Source: Candidatus Cloacimonadota bacterium (GTDB taxonomy: Bacteria > Cloacimonadota > Cloacimonadia > Cloacimonadales > Cloacimonadaceae). From it: a stretch of 61,146 bases of DNA. The notes under the pieces were generated by a model. The model saw nothing but the letters and a program-made list of their open reading frames with translations. It ran no database searches and had not been told where the DNA came from. Shown here piece after piece: positions 16,409-25,528 of this stretch. Location: positions 1 to 61,146 of the forward strand of contig JAEZUG010000079.1 in assembly GCA_023421135.1 (NCBI GenBank), in the 5' to 3' direction. Every line of letters starts with the position of its first letter. The stretch's first letter is position 1. Position numbers and translations under genes: made by a program.

Positions 16409-17880
16409 GTCAGACTCTTTTCACCAATGCGCATTTCTATCATCCCGGGAAGAACTATCGGGCTCTGCTCTGTGAAGATGGTATCATTCAGGAGCTTTTT
16501 GAAACACCCCCCATTCCCGGGGCAGAGATCCGGATCGAAGATCTGGGTGGTTGCTGGGTTTATCCCGGTTTTACCGATACTCACACTCATAGTTTTGAGG
16601 GTGGTTTGTATAGCAACGGTTTGGATTTGTCTGAGATCACTTCCATTGCCGACCTGTTGGAACTGATCCACCAGCACTGCCAATCCAGGACTAGTGATGA
16701 GCTGATCTTTGCCTGGCGTTTTGATGAGCTCAAGACCCAGGAAGGCAGGTTTCCCACCCGGGCGGAACTGGATCGGGTGAGTCCGCGTAATCCCTTGGTG
16801 CTGCGCAGAATAGATGGGCATAGCTGCATGTTGAACCGCAGAGCATTGGCAGAGATCCCTCTGATGAACTCGGCCAGTGAAGTGCTGCGCAAGGCAGAAA
16901 ACGATCAGGCGGTGCACCACTTTCATGTGAATGTCCCTCCGGATCAGGTTGTCCGTGCCTATCACTCTGCAGCCGAGATAGCGCTGAGGGGTGGCTTTAG
17001 CTCGATTCATACCATGATAGGTGATGCTCAATATTCCAATACTCACTTCAAACTAATCAGGGATAATCTATCCAGTTTTAAGGTTCGTTATAGCATATAT
17101 CCTCAAAGCTTTAACCTGGAAAATGCTATTGAACTGGGTGCCACAAGAATAGGTGGCTGTATTTTGGCAGATGGTTCTTTTGGGTCTCATACTGCAGCCC
17201 TAACAGAGCCATATTTGGGCACGGATGAGCTTGGGATGCTCTATCAAAGCAACGGATTCTGGGATTCCTTTGTGGCAAAAGCTCAGGAGCAAGATCTGCA
17301 AGTGGCAGTTCATTGTATTGGAGACCGGGCGATTGAACAGATCAATCAAGCTTATCTTAAGGCTCAGGCCAGTAATCCCAAGGATCTCAGACACCAGTTG
17401 ATTCATTGTGAGCTGGTCTCTGATCAACTTCTGGAAAAGATCGTGGAGTCTGGAGCTGCAGCAGTTATGCAACCTGCTTTTGATCACTACTGGGGAGCTC
17501 AGGGTGGCTTTTATGAAAAAGCTCTGGGTCCAGCTCGCTGGGGTCAGTTGAACAGATTTAAGTCACTCTCTGAAAGGGGAGTACGGCTTTGCTTCGGCTC
17601 GGATTGGTATATCACAGAGCTGGATGTGTTAAAAGGGATTCATGCCGCCATCAATCATCATAACCCCGAGGAGCGGATCGGTGTGGATCAGGCAATTGCT
17701 GCCTATACTCAAAACGCTGCCTGGCTTTCACATGAAGAGGATAGTAAAGGCAGCCTGACCCCAGGGAAGGTTGCTGATATGACAGTTTTGAGTGCTGAGC
17801 TAAGCCAGGTATTTCAGTTGTCTGAGCTAGAGGTTTTGCGGGTCTATAAATCCGGGGAGATGCAGTATGACAAACCCTGA
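16405..17880 (+). CDS. YtcJ-like metal-dependent amidohydrolase
   Basis: A 491-aa member of the amidohydrolase superfamily (Amidohydro_3 type). It has a small beta domain at both ends, the metal-binding DTHTH motif in VYPGFTDTHTHSFEGG (near residue 58), ADGSFGSHTAALTEPY in the middle, HCIGDRAIEQ, and FGSDWYI near residue 395. Members hydrolyse amide or related C-N bonds using one or two metal ions; substrates range widely and none can be named here. No signal peptide is seen, so it is cytoplasmic. The start overlaps maf by 4 bp, and the next gene overlaps its end by 14 bp. Confidence 0.85.
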   Translation: MSQTLFTNAHFYHPGKNYRALLCEDGIIQELFETPPIPGAEIRIEDLGGCWVYPGFTDTHTHSFEGGLYSNGLDLSEITSIADLLELIHQHCQSRTSDELIFAWRFDELKTQEGRFPTRAELDRVSPRNPLVLRRIDGHSCMLNRRALAEIPLMNSASEVLRKAENDQAVHHFHVNVPPDQVVRAYHSAAEIALRGGFSSIHTMIGDAQYSNTHFKLIRDNLSSFKVRYSIYPQSFNLENAIELGATRIGGCILADGSFGSHTAALTEPYLGTDELGMLYQSNGFWDSFVAKAQEQDLQVAVHCIGDRAIEQINQAYLKAQASNPKDLRHQLIHCELVSDQLLEKIVESGAAAVMQPAFDHYWGAQGGFYEKALGPARWGQLNRFKSLSERGVRLCFGSDWYITELDVLKGIHAAINHHNPEERIGVDQAIAAYTQNAAWLSHEEDSKGSLTPGKVADMTVLSAELSQVFQLSELEVLRVYKSGEMQYDKP

Positions 17881-18481
17881 TTTCTTTACAGAAGCTCAGA
17901 TCAAGCAAATCCTGGGGCGTGAACTGGAGCTCTTTCCTCAGGCTGGTCTGATAGATCTCTACAAGCTGCTGTATCAAGCCTATCAAGGCCCCAATCATAT
18001 TGCAGTTTCAGAGCAGGGTTTTGCCTCATTCCTGCGCGAGGAGCTCTCAACAACCACTTCCAAGCCCGGGCCTTTGGTGCATGATATTGGAGCTGGCAAA
18101 GCTTTCTATCGCATCTATCTTGCGGCATTTATTCATGAGGGTTTGGAGATCACTGATGACCTTATCCTGAGATTCACCCGACTGGTCTTTGGTTCCAAAC
18201 AGCCGGATTCTCTCGATTTGAACACTTGGAAAGATCTCTGGCTCTGGCTTGAACCCATTGTGGAATCTTATGATAAAGATGTCTTTGGCAGAGGAAGGGT
18301 GTCTCCCGAACACCGGGCCGGTGAATTGGCTTTGATACAGAATCTGATCCGGATAGGAGGGATACCTCACCACACTTCCCTCTACCTGGAAAACTACGAC
18401 CCCCATTACCGCCTCATACATGTGTCCAGGCTGGAAGAAGCTATGGATCTCCTGAGGCTTGATATTTTTAAACAGATATAG
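17867..18481 (+). CDS. Conserved-looking protein of unknown function
   Basis: A 204-aa soluble protein I do not recognise. It is mainly helical by composition, with LIDLYKLLYQAYQGPNHIA near residue 28, VHDIGAGKAFYRIYLAAF near 68, and YDPHYRLIHVSR near the end. There is no signal peptide, membrane helix or known catalytic motif; several His and Asp residues (GPNHI, VHDIG, IPHHTSL) could bind metal. The start lies 14 bp inside the end of the amidohydrolase gene, so the two are probably translated together; a shared pathway is possible. gltX begins 10 bp after its stop. Confidence 0.75.
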   Translation: MTNPDFFTEAQIKQILGRELELFPQAGLIDLYKLLYQAYQGPNHIAVSEQGFASFLREELSTTTSKPGPLVHDIGAGKAFYRIYLAAFIHEGLEITDDLILRFTRLVFGSKQPDSLDLNTWKDLWLWLEPIVESYDKDVFGRGRVSPEHRAGELALIQNLIRIGGIPHHTSLYLENYDPHYRLIHVSRLEEAMDLLRLDIFKQI

Positions 18482-18491
18482 GTGTAAATAA

Positions 18492-19937
18492 ATGAAACAA
18501 ATAAGAGTTAGATTTGCTCCCAGTCCCACCGGTTACTTACATATCGGGGGGCTGAGAACAGCATTGTATGATTTCCTTTTTGCCCGGTCAGTTGGTGGGA
18601 AATTTATCCTGCGAATCGAGGATACGGATAGGAACCGCCTGGTGGAAGATGCTGCCGAAAAGCTGATCAGTGCATTGGAGCGGATGGGTATCGAGCTGGA
18701 TGAAGGGCCTGGAATCGGGGGCGATTTTGGCCCCTACGTTCAATCTGATAGGTTGGAGCTCTATCATCGGGAAGCACAGAGGCTTCTGGATAGTGGTAAC
18801 GCTTATCGCTGCTTCTGCTCGGCTGAGCGGTTGAGCCAAATGCGGGAACAACAACAGCAGAATGGTGAATTTGTAAAATACGACCGGCACTGTCTCTCCT
18901 TAAGTGAAGACGAAGTGCAGGAGAGGCTGGCCCGGGGTGAGCAGCATGTTGTGCGCCTCAAGATGCCTGATGAGAGAGTCTTTGCTTTCACAGATCTGAT
19001 CCGCGGAAGTGTGGAAATGGATGCAGCTCAGTCCGATGATCAGGTGATTATCAAGTCCGATGGCTTTCCTACCTATCACCTGGCTGCAGTAGTTGACGAT
19101 CACTTTATGGAGATCAGCCATGTTATCCGGGGAGAAGAGTGGCTTTCCAGCACGCCAAAGCATATTTGGCTCAATGAATGCCTGGGTTGGGAAGCTCCGT
19201 TGTGGGTACACCTGCCGCTGATTCTGAATCAGGACAGATCAAAGCTCAGCAAGCGTATGAATGATGTTTCAGTGGATTCATATCTCGAGAGAGGTTACTT
19301 TAAGGAAGCCATCATAAACTTCATTGCACTACTAGGTTGGCACTCTGCAGATGATCAGGAAATCTACAGCTTGGAAGAGCTTTGTAAGGTATTCAGCCTG
19401 GAGCGCGTCAATAAGGCTGGAGCAGTCTTTGACCTCACCAAATTGGATTGGATGAACGGCATTTATATGCGAAGCCTGGATCCTCAGGAAGTGTTCAACC
19501 GAGCTCTGCCATATTTTACTGCTGCTGGATATTCGCTGGAATCTGGTGCCACCAGCCTCAAGATGATAGAAATTGCCCGGGAGCGTTGCACTCTCTTGCC
19601 TGAGCTGGTTGACTACTGCAAGATCTTCCTCTCCAGGCCGGAACTATCTCCAGAGATGCAGGAGCTTCTGTGTAATGAGGATTCCCGCAAGGTACTGCAA
19701 TACTTTCTCGCGCTCTTTGATAATCCGGATGAAGGCTTTGGCAGCCTGGTGCTGGCGGATTTACCCAAGGCGGCAATGCAGGAGCTGGGGATCAAAGGCA
19801 AGCAGTTTTTCACGCCCTTAAGGCTCGCTCTGATCAGGCAGGAACATGGTCCTGATTTGCCCAGCATCTGGGAGATACTGGGAAAAGCAGAGACTGTTTC
19901 GCGGCTCAGAGAATCTCTCGGCTCACAAGGCTTATGA
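18492..19937 (+). CDS. gltX: Glutamyl-tRNA synthetase
   Basis: Charges tRNA-Glu with glutamate in the cytoplasm. The 481-aa class I synthetase has the HIGH-type signature in RFAPSPTGYLHIGGLRTALY (residues 6-25), the catalytic-domain opening FILRIEDTDRNR, and the KMSKS-type loop SKLSKRMNDVSV (about residue 250). The C-terminal anticodon-binding region extends to the end (ELGIKGKQFFTPLR). Length is normal. It could be discriminating or non-discriminating (also charging tRNA-Gln for later amidation); this cannot be read from the sequence by eye. It sits mid-run, 10 bp after the unknown gene. Confidence 0.97.
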   Translation: MKQIRVRFAPSPTGYLHIGGLRTALYDFLFARSVGGKFILRIEDTDRNRLVEDAAEKLISALERMGIELDEGPGIGGDFGPYVQSDRLELYHREAQRLLDSGNAYRCFCSAERLSQMREQQQQNGEFVKYDRHCLSLSEDEVQERLARGEQHVVRLKMPDERVFAFTDLIRGSVEMDAAQSDDQVIIKSDGFPTYHLAAVVDDHFMEISHVIRGEEWLSSTPKHIWLNECLGWEAPLWVHLPLILNQDRSKLSKRMNDVSVDSYLERGYFKEAIINFIALLGWHSADDQEIYSLEELCKVFSLERVNKAGAVFDLTKLDWMNGIYMRSLDPQEVFNRALPYFTAAGYSLESGATSLKMIEIARERCTLLPELVDYCKIFLSRPELSPEMQELLCNEDSRKVLQYFLALFDNPDEGFGSLVLADLPKAAMQELGIKGKQFFTPLRLALIRQEHGPDLPSIWEILGKAETVSRLRESLGSQGL

Positions 19938-19981
19938 GTATATGGTGTATGACGATACCTGGTAAAAAGGACTGAAAGAAA

Positions 19982-20845
19982 ATGAAAGATGTGGCAAGAA
20001 TCGTCCTGAAAGTCCTGTTTGGATCTTGGAACGGAATCCAGATCTTCTTTTATCCCATGCTGATCTTCTTCTGGTTTGATTCTACCAGTATGGTCAAATG
20101 GTTCTCCGAGTTGCTAAACACTCAGGTGCATCAGTTGCCTCTGACTCTTTTCTTGCTGGTGTTTCTCTACATCGGATTTCTCTTTTTCAAGTTTTACAGC
20201 TATCTGCGTATCAATCCGGATACCAAGGGCTTGAATAAGGATTTGATGAGGTACACCCTGGATATCCACAAGGGTTTGTTTCTGATTCTCTTTGTGGCCA
20301 TCATGATCTTTGTTCTGGGCTCGTTTCTGGATTACTTCTACGAGATTAAGATACCGATACGGAGAATATACGCCAGCCTCTTCCAATACATATCGCTCAC
20401 TCTGATAATGTTTTACTATATTCAAAGCGTTTGGACTGCTCCCTTTAGGAAGAGGGGCTATAGCATAGACAGGTCTATCAACTATGTGATCCTGTTTGGC
20501 AGACGCACTCCCTGGACTCTGCTGGTATTCACAGGTCTTATCATGCTGATTGTGGTTTGTTCAACCCTGCTCTACAGATTGCTTGTGTTCAATGGCATTA
20601 GCCTGATAATCGAGTATCTGAATACTGCTATACCGGATGGAGTATTATTGCAAATGATCTCCGCTCAGAATAGCGGCGAAGTCTTCTATAATGTCATCAT
20701 CATTCTGATTGCTTTTCTCATCTCAAATCTGTTATTTGCCCCATTCACCTTGCTGGGCGAGATGCTGATAAACTATATTCACCCAATAAAACTGAAGGTT
20801 AGGAATGCCCAAGAAAACCCGAAAACGCAAGACCAAGAAGCATAG
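19982..20845 (+). CDS. Polytopic inner-membrane protein of unknown function
   Basis: A 287-aa protein with about six hydrophobic segments: residues 15-30 (WNGIQIFFYPMLIFFWF), 50-70, 92-115 (GLFLILFVAIMIFVLGSFL), 130-145, 172-195 (TPWTLLVFTGLIMLIVVCST) and 238-258. Loops are short, and the C-terminus is charged and cytoplasmic by the positive-inside rule. I recognise no family. A 41-bp overlap with the deacetylase gene at its 3' end and uppP further on suggest an envelope-related role, but this is positional inference only. An AAAGGACTGAAAGAA stretch supplies the ribosome site. Confidence 0.75.
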   Translation: MKDVARIVLKVLFGSWNGIQIFFYPMLIFFWFDSTSMVKWFSELLNTQVHQLPLTLFLLVFLYIGFLFFKFYSYLRINPDTKGLNKDLMRYTLDIHKGLFLILFVAIMIFVLGSFLDYFYEIKIPIRRIYASLFQYISLTLIMFYYIQSVWTAPFRKRGYSIDRSINYVILFGRRTPWTLLVFTGLIMLIVVCSTLLYRLLVFNGISLIIEYLNTAIPDGVLLQMISAQNSGEVFYNVIIILIAFLISNLLFAPFTLLGEMLINYIHPIKLKVRNAQENPKTQDQEA

Positions 20846-22001
20846 CTCCAAGCTCTGGCTCATCATAATTATTGGATTAGCCTTGGTGGCTTTGATCTGG
20901 TGGATAGCCACCAAAGAAAGCCCAGCTCGTCCACCAGCGGAGCAAGAACCCGCTGAACAGTCTCCGGAGACTGAACAAGAGGAGACCAAACCTGCACCAG
21001 TGGGAGAGAACTTGCTTGATGGAGCCATCAAAGAGGCTGCTCAACGCCTCAATGTGCCGGAGAATGCCTTACGTAAGACTCATACAGAAGACTTTGATGT
21101 CTATAAACTGCCCTTGAACCGGGCTGAGACAGATCTCACTTTTGCAAACATGATAGTTAAGGGTCAGGTTGAGCTGAGAGGTGGAGTTCTGGTGCGTGGC
21201 ACAGAATCCGCCAACAAGCAGGTTTTGACCTTCAAACACAGCGAAGTCGAACGGCGTAGTCAGGTGGAGCTATATTACGATTCCAGCGTTTATCAGAACC
21301 AAGTATCTGGTAAGAATATCGCTATTGTGGTAGATGATTTCGGGACTATTGGTGGAGAGCTGCTAAATGGATTCTTTGCACTTGATAGAGCTGTCAGCTT
21401 TGCGATTATGCCGGGACAGAATCACAGTGCACTTACCATGCAGAAGGCTCAGCAACAAGGACGAGAAGCCCTGATTCACGTTCCCATGGAACCCATTGGG
21501 TATCCGGGAGTTGATCCAGGTCCGGAGGCCATCCTGGTGCGAATGACCGAGGCAGAGATTGAGAGAATGCTTCATCGCTTCATCAATCAATTGCCCTACT
21601 GTAAAGGGATAAACAACCACATGGGAAGCCTGGCAACCTCAGACGAGCAAACCATGGAACGCGTGATGAAAGTGCTTCGGGAGAAGGGTAAGTATTTCCT
21701 GGATAGCCGCACAACTAACGTCTCCGTGGCCTATCAAACAGCCCAGAAAGCACATATTCCGGCATATCAGAACAGAATATTCCTGGATGCCCCGGATATC
21801 TCTGATGCCACTTTCAATGCTAAGATTCAGCAGATTATAACCATGTCTCAGGCTAATCCCAATCTGATAGCTATAACACATTGCCACAACCGGGACAAAT
21901 TGATTTATCTGCGCAGATTCATCCAAAGACTGGAAGCAGAAGGCTTCAACCTTGTCCCTGTTTCTGCCTTGGGACAATCCGACCTTCCCCAGATATTGTG
22001 A
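20805..22001 (+). CDS. Divergent polysaccharide deacetylase family protein
   Basis: A 398-aa protein anchored by one N-terminal helix (LWLIIIIGLALVALIWWIA, residues 18-36) after a very basic tip (PKKTRKRKTKK). A Glu/Pro-rich linker and a periplasmic domain from about residue 165 follow. This domain is the divergent polysaccharide deacetylase type (YibQ/DUF610): IAIVVDDFGT carries the metal-binding Asp pair, then FAIMPGQ, IHVPMEP, NNHMGS and FLDSRTT. The substrate is unproven, presumably a cell-envelope glycan. It overlaps the membrane-protein gene by 41 bp and stands 8 bp before uppP, so the three form an envelope cluster. Confidence 0.85.
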   Translation: MPKKTRKRKTKKHSSKLWLIIIIGLALVALIWWIATKESPARPPAEQEPAEQSPETEQEETKPAPVGENLLDGAIKEAAQRLNVPENALRKTHTEDFDVYKLPLNRAETDLTFANMIVKGQVELRGGVLVRGTESANKQVLTFKHSEVERRSQVELYYDSSVYQNQVSGKNIAIVVDDFGTIGGELLNGFFALDRAVSFAIMPGQNHSALTMQKAQQQGREALIHVPMEPIGYPGVDPGPEAILVRMTEAEIERMLHRFINQLPYCKGINNHMGSLATSDEQTMERVMKVLREKGKYFLDSRTTNVSVAYQTAQKAHIPAYQNRIFLDAPDISDATFNAKIQQIITMSQANPNLIAITHCHNRDKLIYLRRFIQRLEAEGFNLVPVSALGQSDLPQIL

Positions 22002-22009
22002 GGTAAAAA

Positions 22010-22825
22010 ATGGGAATCTTCAAAGCTGCATTCCTGGGAATTATACAAGGTTTGGCAGAATTCTTGCCGATCAGCAGTTCAGGCCACTTAAAACTGGCTC
22101 AGATACTGCTGAATACCCAAGAAAGTGCCGGAGCTGCTTTTGATATCTTTTTACATCTTGGAACCCTGATAGCAGTACTTATCTACTTCAGGAAGACTCT
22201 GTGGTCTTTGGTTGTTTCCCTCTTTCGGTGGAGGAAGAGCCTGGATAACCAGATACATTATCACAACAGGCTTTTGATCTTGTATTTGGGAGTCTCCACA
22301 GTGATCACGGGTGTCTTCTACCTAATCTTCCAGGACTTTCTGGATCGTCTCTTTGAGGATCCCAACCCTCTCCTGATCGCACTGATGCTCAGTATAACCG
22401 GCCTGTTGATCTATATTTCGGACAAGATCAAGGATTGCCGCATACCATCCTCATCCATGGGCTTCATGCGTAGCATGATTATTGGATTGGGACAAGGTAT
22501 TGCGATACTCCCGGGGATATCCCGTTCCGGCACTACCATAGCAGTTTCTCTGATGACCGGCATCAAGAGAAAGGATGCGGCGCACTATAGCTTCCTCTTA
22601 AGTATCCCCGCAATCATTGGTGCTAATCTGAAAGAATTCGGAACCCTCAGTTCTCTCCAGGCCTCGCAGCTTCTGCCGTATTTGGTGGGCTTCTTCTGTG
22701 CTGCAATTTCCGGTTATGCAGTGATTTCACTCCTGATCGGATTCATCAGGCAGAGTAAACTGAAGTACTTCTCCTACTACTGTTGGACGATCTCCCTCAT
22801 CACTGTGTTAATCGTTATAATATGA
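22010..22825 (+). CDS. uppP: Undecaprenyl-diphosphatase (BacA family)
   Basis: Recycles the lipid carrier of wall synthesis by removing one phosphate from undecaprenyl diphosphate at the inner membrane. The 271-aa, roughly eight-helix protein has both BacA signatures: GIIQGLAEFLPISSSGHL at residues 10-27 and GIAILPGISRSGTTIAVSL near residue 163, which supply catalytic Glu, Ser and Arg residues. Length matches the family. AGGTAAAAA precedes the ATG. Its stop shares ATGA with holA, so translation is coupled. Confidence 0.96.
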   Translation: MGIFKAAFLGIIQGLAEFLPISSSGHLKLAQILLNTQESAGAAFDIFLHLGTLIAVLIYFRKTLWSLVVSLFRWRKSLDNQIHYHNRLLILYLGVSTVITGVFYLIFQDFLDRLFEDPNPLLIALMLSITGLLIYISDKIKDCRIPSSSMGFMRSMIIGLGQGIAILPGISRSGTTIAVSLMTGIKRKDAAHYSFLLSIPAIIGANLKEFGTLSSLQASQLLPYLVGFFCAAISGYAVISLLIGFIRQSKLKYFSYYCWTISLITVLIVII

Positions 22826-23823
22826 GTATTCCGGAGCAGCAACACTACGATAAGATCCTCAAAGAAGCCAGGATGGGAGAGAGCTTTCTCCTGGTAGGAA
22901 CAGATGTCTATTGGCAGGATCGCTACACAGAGGCTGTTCGCAAGGCTCTGAGAAAGAATGAAGTAACACTCAGCATATTATATGGTGATGTGGTAAAGGC
23001 TTATCAGCTCAAAGACGAGCTGGATAGTCTGAGTCTGTTTGCCGATCTGAAACTGATCATCATCAAGAATGCCGATGCTATGAACAAAAAAGAGCTGGAT
23101 ACACTTGCTGCTTACTTTAGCTCACCAATAGAGACTCAAAGCCTGGTAATCCAGGCAGAAAAGATTGATGCACGAACCGGTAACTGGAAGAAGATCAAGG
23201 AAGCCTGCCAGTTCTTCCAGTGTGATAAACCCAAGTTTACCGGACAGATCAAAGACTGGGTTCAACAAGAGCTGCGAACCAGGGGAATATCTATTAATAA
23301 CAGGGCCTTGGACAGCTTTACTACCCGGGTGGAATTGGATTTTGCCACTGCGAAGAATGAGCTGGATAAGCTCTGTTTATTGGTGGGTGAGCGCAAGACG
23401 ATCACTGAATTGGATGTGGAGAAGTGCCTCGGCAGTTCCCGAATGGGAGCGCAGATGGATTTCTTTCGTGCAATGGGTGCAAGGAAGACGGATAGCTGCT
23501 TGAATGCAGTGAACCTGATGCTGGATTCGGAACAGGAGCCTCTGAGTATTGTGTTCATGATCCAGCGCTTCTTTACTGCTATTTGGAAGATCAGGATTCT
23601 CAGGGCAAAGCACGTCAGCAGAGCCGAGATTATCCAGAAACACCTAATGGATTTGTATCCCAGCCAAAGAACCGAGTACCCCGTTATGGCGGAGAATTAT
23701 AGTCTCGTAGCTCTGGAGACGGTCTTTGATGTCCTCCTTGAGCTGGACAGCCAGCTAAAGTCTATCAGCACGGATCCCAAGCTTCTTCTCAGCCTTGCTC
23801 TGATCAAGATTTGCCAGGCCTGA
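22822..23823 (+). CDS. holA: DNA polymerase III delta subunit
   Basis: The clamp-loader delta subunit, which opens the beta sliding clamp during replication. The 333-aa protein resembles HolA: ESFLLVGTDVYWQDRYTEAV at the N-terminus, SLFADLKLIIIKNAD near residue 73, WVQQELRTRGISI, VELDFATAKNELDKL, and a C-terminal helical collar domain (LNAVNLMLDSEQEPLSIVFM). Family sequences are weakly conserved, but domain order and length fit. The chosen ATG overlaps the uppP stop (ATGA); 13 extra upstream residues would lie inside uppP and are not expected. Confidence 0.88.
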   Translation: MSIPEQQHYDKILKEARMGESFLLVGTDVYWQDRYTEAVRKALRKNEVTLSILYGDVVKAYQLKDELDSLSLFADLKLIIIKNADAMNKKELDTLAAYFSSPIETQSLVIQAEKIDARTGNWKKIKEACQFFQCDKPKFTGQIKDWVQQELRTRGISINNRALDSFTTRVELDFATAKNELDKLCLLVGERKTITELDVEKCLGSSRMGAQMDFFRAMGARKTDSCLNAVNLMLDSEQEPLSIVFMIQRFFTAIWKIRILRAKHVSRAEIIQKHLMDLYPSQRTEYPVMAENYSLVALETVFDVLLELDSQLKSISTDPKLLLSLALIKICQA

Positions 23824-23824
23824 T

Positions 23825-25270
23825 ATGCAAGAACTGGGTATCCTGCTTCATATCAGCAGCCTTCCAGGCAAGTATGGTATTGGGGATTTCGGCCCAGAAG
23901 CCCATGATTTGATAGACAAGCTTGCCGCCGGAGGCTTCAATTCTTGGCAGCTTCTGCCTTTGAATCATCCCGGTTATGGAAATTCGCCCTACAACCCAGT
24001 TTCTGCTTTTGCCCTGAACCCCTATCTCATCTCTCCGGAATTGCTTCTGAGGGATGGATTGCTCACAGTTGAGGAATTGACAAGCGCTGAACTACCCAAT
24101 GATGGTCTGGTGGATTTTGAAGTAGTCATTTCCAGAAAAAATACTCTTCTCCAGCTCGCAAGCGCTAGATTGGTGCAGTCTTTGGGAATGAAAGAAGTAG
24201 TGGCTTCAATCCCGGACATATTAAAGCCATACTTGGCCTATATCTGCCTTTCAGAGCAGCAGGGCTCTTCTGCCTGGTATGAATGGCCAGAAATCTACAA
24301 GCGCTACAGCGAAGAGCTTTTTTTGCTACTGATGGATAACTCCCAAGACTACATGCTTCAACAAGCCGTAATTCAGAGATTAGCTCATGAGCAACTAAAA
24401 GAGCTCAAGAGCCATGCCGCAAGCCAGAATATCCGCCTCGTGGGCGATATCCCCTTGTACCTTTCTTATGATAGTGCTGAGGTCTGGGCCAATCAGGAGC
24501 TCTTCAAGCTTGATTCCTCCGGCGCAAAGCTTAAAGTAGCCGGAGTGCCACCTGATGCATTTAGTGATGAGGGTCAACTCTGGGGAAACCCGGTTTACGA
24601 TTGGGCAAAGATGCAAGAGACGGGCTTTGACTTCTTTATCAGGAGAATTTCTGAAGCTTTGGATACCTTTGACATCCTCCGCTTGGATCATTTTATCGGA
24701 TATGTGAATTACTGGGAAATTGAGGGCGATGCCGCTTCAGCTCAGGATGGGAAGTGGGTGAAAGCCCTTCCGGAAGAATTCTTTGGTGCCTTGCTGGCCA
24801 AGTATCCAGTGGAGCGATTCATTGCTGAGGATCTTGGGGTTCTGAACGATGAAGTCTGCCACATACGTGATTCTCACGCATTTCCCGGCATGATCGTCTT
24901 GCAGTTCTGTTTTGAAGACAGCATACCCGAGGTAGAAAAATACCCCTCCACAAGAGTGATTTACACCGGTACTCATGATAATAAAACTACCCGCCAGTGG
25001 TTTGAAGAGCTCGATCAAACAAGCTCCAGCGCCTTGAACTTCCGTCTGTTCTGTTTGCAGAATGGTTTTATCTCCGAAGAAGCTGAGCTCAAGCCCAGCC
25101 TAGCTGCAGAACTGATGATCCGGACAGGCAGAAAGGCACCTTGCGGTCAATTGGTGATTCCCATGCAGGACATCCTGAGCTTGGGGGCTGAGGCCAGAAT
25201 GAACGTCCCAGGAACAGCTCTGGGCAATTGGCAGTGGCGGATGCGGGAGTCCATTCAGCTTCACAACTAG
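23825..25270 (+). CDS. malQ: 4-alpha-glucanotransferase (amylomaltase)
   Basis: Disproportionates alpha-1,4-glucans by moving maltosyl or longer units; used in maltose or glycogen metabolism. The 481-aa GH77 enzyme opens LLHISSLPGKYGIGDFGPEA and has the 250s-loop region PPDAFSDEGQLWGNP. Catalytic residues are in ILRLDHFIGYVNYWEI (nucleophile Asp, near residue 284), RFIAEDLGVL (acid/base Glu, near 338) and TGTHDNKTTRQW (Asp). It begins one base after the holA stop, ending the plus-strand run; element B1 follows. No glycogen phosphorylase or maltose transporter is adjacent. Confidence 0.96.
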   Translation: MQELGILLHISSLPGKYGIGDFGPEAHDLIDKLAAGGFNSWQLLPLNHPGYGNSPYNPVSAFALNPYLISPELLLRDGLLTVEELTSAELPNDGLVDFEVVISRKNTLLQLASARLVQSLGMKEVVASIPDILKPYLAYICLSEQQGSSAWYEWPEIYKRYSEELFLLLMDNSQDYMLQQAVIQRLAHEQLKELKSHAASQNIRLVGDIPLYLSYDSAEVWANQELFKLDSSGAKLKVAGVPPDAFSDEGQLWGNPVYDWAKMQETGFDFFIRRISEALDTFDILRLDHFIGYVNYWEIEGDAASAQDGKWVKALPEEFFGALLAKYPVERFIAEDLGVLNDEVCHIRDSHAFPGMIVLQFCFEDSIPEVEKYPSTRVIYTGTHDNKTTRQWFEELDQTSSSALNFRLFCLQNGFISEEAELKPSLAAELMIRTGRKAPCGQLVIPMQDILSLGAEARMNVPGTALGNWQWRMRESIQLHN

Positions 25271-25299
25271 TCCATTTGTTCCCCCCTTCTCCCTTCTTC

Positions 25300-25391
25300 G
25301 ATTCTTTAGCGCAGCCTTAACGATTCCTTAGCGATTCTTTAACGAAAGCTAAGGAAAGGCTTATCCTGTATTAAGTCATGGCTATATTGCC
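25300..25391 (-). repeat. Family B 11-bp-unit inverted element, copy B1
   Basis: On the minus strand: four left units, spacer TTTC (25344-25347) and four right units of type GTTAAAGAATC or GCTAAGGAATC, together exactly 92 bp. Plus-strand unit starts are 25300, 25311, 25322, 25333, 25348, 25359, 25370 and 25381. It shares unit-by-unit consensus with B2 and B3 (unit 3 ACAGGATAAGC, unit 4 CTTTCCTTAGC). It lies between converging malQ and uvrB. The outer flanks 25287-25299 and 25392-25404 are also partly complementary. Confidence 0.88.
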
Positions 25392-25528
25392 GAATTAGGG
25401 AGCTATCTGTATGGCACTAAGTGGTATGCATCGCATTGGGAGTGGTATCTACAAACTAAAGTGTATCGTGACAACGCTCTGGAAGCGGGTGTCTGGTAAC
25501 GCATGCTCGAGAGATTGGCAGTGGTTTA

